NCBI RefSeq assembly: GCF_000331735.1
Contig: NC_020126.1
Coordinates: 6,094,501 to 6,158,500, forward strand
DNA from: Myxococcus stipitatus DSM 14675
Lineage (GTDB): Bacteria > Myxococcota > Myxococcia > Myxococcales > Myxococcaceae
DNA: 64,000 nucleotides
Reading direction: 5' to 3'
Below the pieces are notes generated by a model, which did not search any database, was not told the origin of the DNA, and saw nothing but the letters and a program-made list of their open reading frames with translations. Made by a program: the position numbers and the translations under genes. Of this stretch, positions 62,029 through 64,000 are shown piece by piece. Numbering within the stretch: the stretch's first letter is position 1; each line of letters begins with the position of its first letter.

Positions 62029-63279
62029 TCAGCGGATGGCCCACTCCCCGGGCTGGTAGCGCACCAGCCCGTGGTTGATGATCATCCGCACCAGCCGCTT
62101 GCCGTACCAGTGGGTCGTCCGCGCGCCCAGCACGGCGCCCGCCACGTTGCGCTCCATGTGCCGGTTGAAGGGCCCGAGCATCTCGTTGTTCCGCGCGAAG
62201 TCCTCGCCCTGCATGATCATGGCGAACAGCCGCCCGTCGTAGAACGAGTCCACCAATTCCTGCCACGTGGCGATGTTCTCCCGGTAGGTCGCCTCCCAGC
62301 GCGTGAGCGCGCTCGAGACGTCGTCCGCAGTGAGCGCCTGGGCCAGCCCCGAGGCGCCCTGGAGCGACAGCAGCACGCCCGAGGACAGCGTCGGGTCGAC
62401 GAACCCGGCGGCATCTCCCACGAGAATCCAGTTCGGCCCTCGGAAGCGCTCATAGCGCCATTGGTAGTTGTTGTAGACGCGGACGCTCGTGAGCCGCCGT
62501 CCTTCGCGGAGGGCGGCGGCCATGATGGGGTCGTCGCGCAGGGCGTTCTCGAGCCGCTCCTCGGGCGTGCTGCCATAGGCGGTGAGGTGCGCGGTGTCCT
62601 GCACCACGCCCACGCTCATCCGGTCCGGCAGGGGGATGCGCCAGGCCCAGCCCGTCTTCATCGCGGTGATGACCGCGCAGCCCGAGAGCGAGACGCCCAG
62701 GTCCACGTTCTCGTAGTGGGCGAAGTGACACGTGTCGTTGCGCTTGCCCGCGACCCCGGGCAGCTCCATCGCCCGGCCGAACATGCGCGCCCGTCCGGTG
62801 GCGTCAATCACGAGGTCCGGCTGCCCCTTGAGTCCACAGGCCTCCAGCGTCTCGGCATCGAGCTCCACCCGCCCCCCCTCCACCCGCAGGCGCGCGGCAT
62901 GCTGCACCACCCGCACGCCCACCTCCTGGGCCCGGGTCCGCAACAACTGGTCGAACTGGGGCCGGGGGACGTTGTACGCATAGGACGCGGACAGGCCCGT
63001 CAGCCGCTGGAGGTTGAGCAGCAGCACGCGGCCGGTCCGCATGACGAAGGCCACCCCCTGCTTGAGCGTGGAGCACGCCTTCACCTGCTCCTCGATGCCC
63101 AGGTCCTGGAGGATGGTCGTGGCGGGAGGGAGCAGCGACTCGCCCACGAGCAGGTCCAGCTTCAACGGCCGGTCCACGATGAGCACGTCCCGGCCCGCCC
63201 GCGCCAGGTAGATGGCCAGCGTGCTGCCAGCAACGCCGCCACCGACGATGACGACCTGACCGATTCGCACCTTGTTCAT
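62029..63279 (-). CDS. FAD-dependent monooxygenase, flavin-dependent-halogenase-like
   Basis: A 416-residue flavoprotein. The N-terminal FAD-binding site is IVGGGVAGST (11-20). LVGESLLPP follows near 45-52. The WxWxIP signature of flavin-dependent halogenases is present as WAWRIP at 211-216, and GDAAGFVDPTLSSGV closes the FAD site. It lacks much of the C-terminal extension of tryptophan halogenases, so it may be a small halogenase or a related hydroxylase/dehydrogenase. The ATG overlaps the upstream P450 stop as ATGA, so the two are translationally coupled and likely act in sequence. Confidence 0.8.
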   Translation of the reverse strand: MNKVRIGQVVIVGGGVAGSTLAIYLARAGRDVLIVDRPLKLDLLVGESLLPPATTILQDLGIEEQVKACSTLKQGVAFVMRTGRVLLLNLQRLTGLSASYAYNVPRPQFDQLLRTRAQEVGVRVVQHAARLRVEGGRVELDAETLEACGLKGQPDLVIDATGRARMFGRAMELPGVAGKRNDTCHFAHYENVDLGVSLSGCAVITAMKTGWAWRIPLPDRMSVGVVQDTAHLTAYGSTPEERLENALRDDPIMAAALREGRRLTSVRVYNNYQWRYERFRGPNWILVGDAAGFVDPTLSSGVLLSLQGASGLAQALTADDVSSALTRWEATYRENIATWQELVDSFYDGRLFAMIMQGEDFARNNEMLGPFNRHMERNVAGAVLGARTTHWYGKRLVRMIINHGLVRYQPGEWAIR

Positions 63280-64000
63280 GCCGTCTCCCTGTGACGAGTC
63301 TCCTGGGCGCTCCGCCGCCGGAACGAGACCCGCAGATGGTCCTTCGGAAAGAGCGAGGGCAGATACACGGGGTCCAGGCTCTGCTTGGGCTGCAGGCTCC
63401 ACTCGTAGTCCCGCAGGAGGAGCGCGAGGACGACCTTCGCCTGGAGCCTCGCGAAGCCCATGCCCAGACAGCTGCGCGGACCGGCGCCGAAGCCCACCAG
63501 CCCCAGCTCGTGCCGCGCGCACCGGGCGGCCTCCGGGGTGAAACGTCCAGGCGTGAAGCGCTCCGGCTCCGGGAACGTGGCGGGGTCTCCGTGCGTCCCG
63601 TTGATGGAGTAGAAGACCCGGCAGCCCTCGGGCACGTGGAAGCCGTTGAACTCGAAGGACTTCACCACCTGCCGGAAGCTGCCCGAGAACGGCGGATGGA
63701 GCCGCTCGGTCTCCAGCAGCACCTGCTCCAGGAACGGCAGCCGCTCCACGCGCTCCATCGTGAGCGGTCCCTCCCCCAGCGACTGCGCCTCCTCTCGAGC
63801 GCTGTCGAGCAGGTCGGGGTGCCGGGACAGCTCCAGGCACGCCCAGGTCGTCAGCGAGCTGGTGCTCTCATGTCCGGCGAAGAGCAGGAAGAAGGCCTGC
63901 TCGGCGAGCGCGTCCGCCGACGGCCCTTCGCCCTGCTCCTTGCGTGACTCCAGCAGCCTCGCCAGCGCGTCGGAGCCGGTGCTCTTCTCGCGCTCCTGGA
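63276..64000 (-). CDS. Cytochrome P450, C-terminal part
   Basis: The gene enters from beyond the right edge; only about 240 C-terminal residues are visible. They include the I-helix LFAGHESTSSLTTWA, the K-helix ExxR (LLETERLHPP), a PERF-like FTPGRFTPE segment and the heme loop FGAGPRSCLGMG. An internal ATG at 63758 is not the start, because clear P450 sequence continues upstream without a stop to the edge. It overlaps the halogenase-like gene by 4 bases. It differs from the nearby complete P450 in its heme loop and is not a recent duplicate. Confidence 0.93.
   Translation of the reverse strand, partial: QEREKSTGSDALARLLESRKEQGEGPSADALAEQAFFLLFAGHESTSSLTTWACLELSRHPDLLDSAREEAQSLGEGPLTMERVERLPFLEQVLLETERLHPPFSGSFRQVVKSFEFNGFHVPEGCRVFYSINGTHGDPATFPEPERFTPGRFTPEAARCARHELGLVGFGAGPRSCLGMGFARLQAKVVLALLLRDYEWSLQPKQSLDPVYLPSLFPKDHLRVSFRRRSAQETRHRETA

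Overview
This window comes from a high-GC delta-proteobacterial-type genome, most likely a fruiting myxobacterium of the Myxococcaceae. I infer this from the strong GC-rich third-position bias, the many lipoproteins, and the combination of a complete type VI secretion operon with a large trans-acting fatty-acid/polyketide synthase operon. No species can be named from the sequence alone.

Region 1 (1-9.2 kb) is mostly housekeeping: a clipped DCC-type thiol-disulfide oxidoreductase and an unknown protein, DnaK, a YegS/DAG-kinase-like lipid kinase, a methyltransferase, a DUF493 protein, a PIN-PhoH ATPase, an unknown conserved protein translationally close to a GreB-type transcript cleavage factor, and adjacent tRNA-Glu(TTC) and tRNA-Lys(TTT) genes followed by a strong intrinsic terminator. 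A gene-poor stretch of about 0.6 kb leads to a secreted lipoprotein alpha/beta-hydrolase.

Region 2 (10.7-31.2 kb) is one minus-strand type VI secretion operon, read in the order tssJ-tssK-tssL-tssM-tagF-tssA-tssB-tssC-hcp-tssE-tssF-tssG-clpV(tssH)-FHA protein-lipoprotein. Membrane complex, baseplate, sheath, tube and recycling ATPase are all present. No VgrG (tssI), PAAR, recognisable effector/immunity pair or PpkA/PppA is in the window. A sigma-54-like -24/-12 element sits just upstream of tssJ.

Region 3 (31.3-56.1 kb) is the most remarkable part: ten minus-strand genes, mostly overlapping by 4-14 bases, encoding a PUFA-synthase-like (Pfa/'secondary lipid') multienzyme. In transcription order these are KS0-KS-AT; four tandem ACPs plus KR; a C45/penicillin-acyltransferase-like Ntn domain fused to a dehydratase; KS0-KS; an Sfp-type phosphopantetheinyl transferase; a free dehydratase; KS0-KS with a dead, shortened AT; KS0-KS-DH; a membrane-anchored condensation/wax-ester-synthase-like acyltransferase; and a free malonyl-CoA:ACP transacylase. 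Each of the four KS proteins has a catalytically crippled first KS followed by an intact second KS, the reverse of the KS-CLF order of PfaC-type PUFA synthases. All four ACPs carry Thr where the phosphopantetheine Ser is expected. There is no enoyl reductase and no thioesterase, so I infer a polyene-like or otherwise unsaturated acyl chain released by one of the two acyltransferases onto an amine or alcohol.

Region 4 (56.1-64 kb) holds an unknown lipoprotein, a stand-alone PEP-synthase-type ATP-grasp protein, a secreted unknown protein, a KstD-like flavoprotein, a cytochrome P450, a flavin-dependent-halogenase-like protein and a second P450 that runs off the end. These may tailor the product of region 3 or form a separate pathway; the sequence does not decide between the two.
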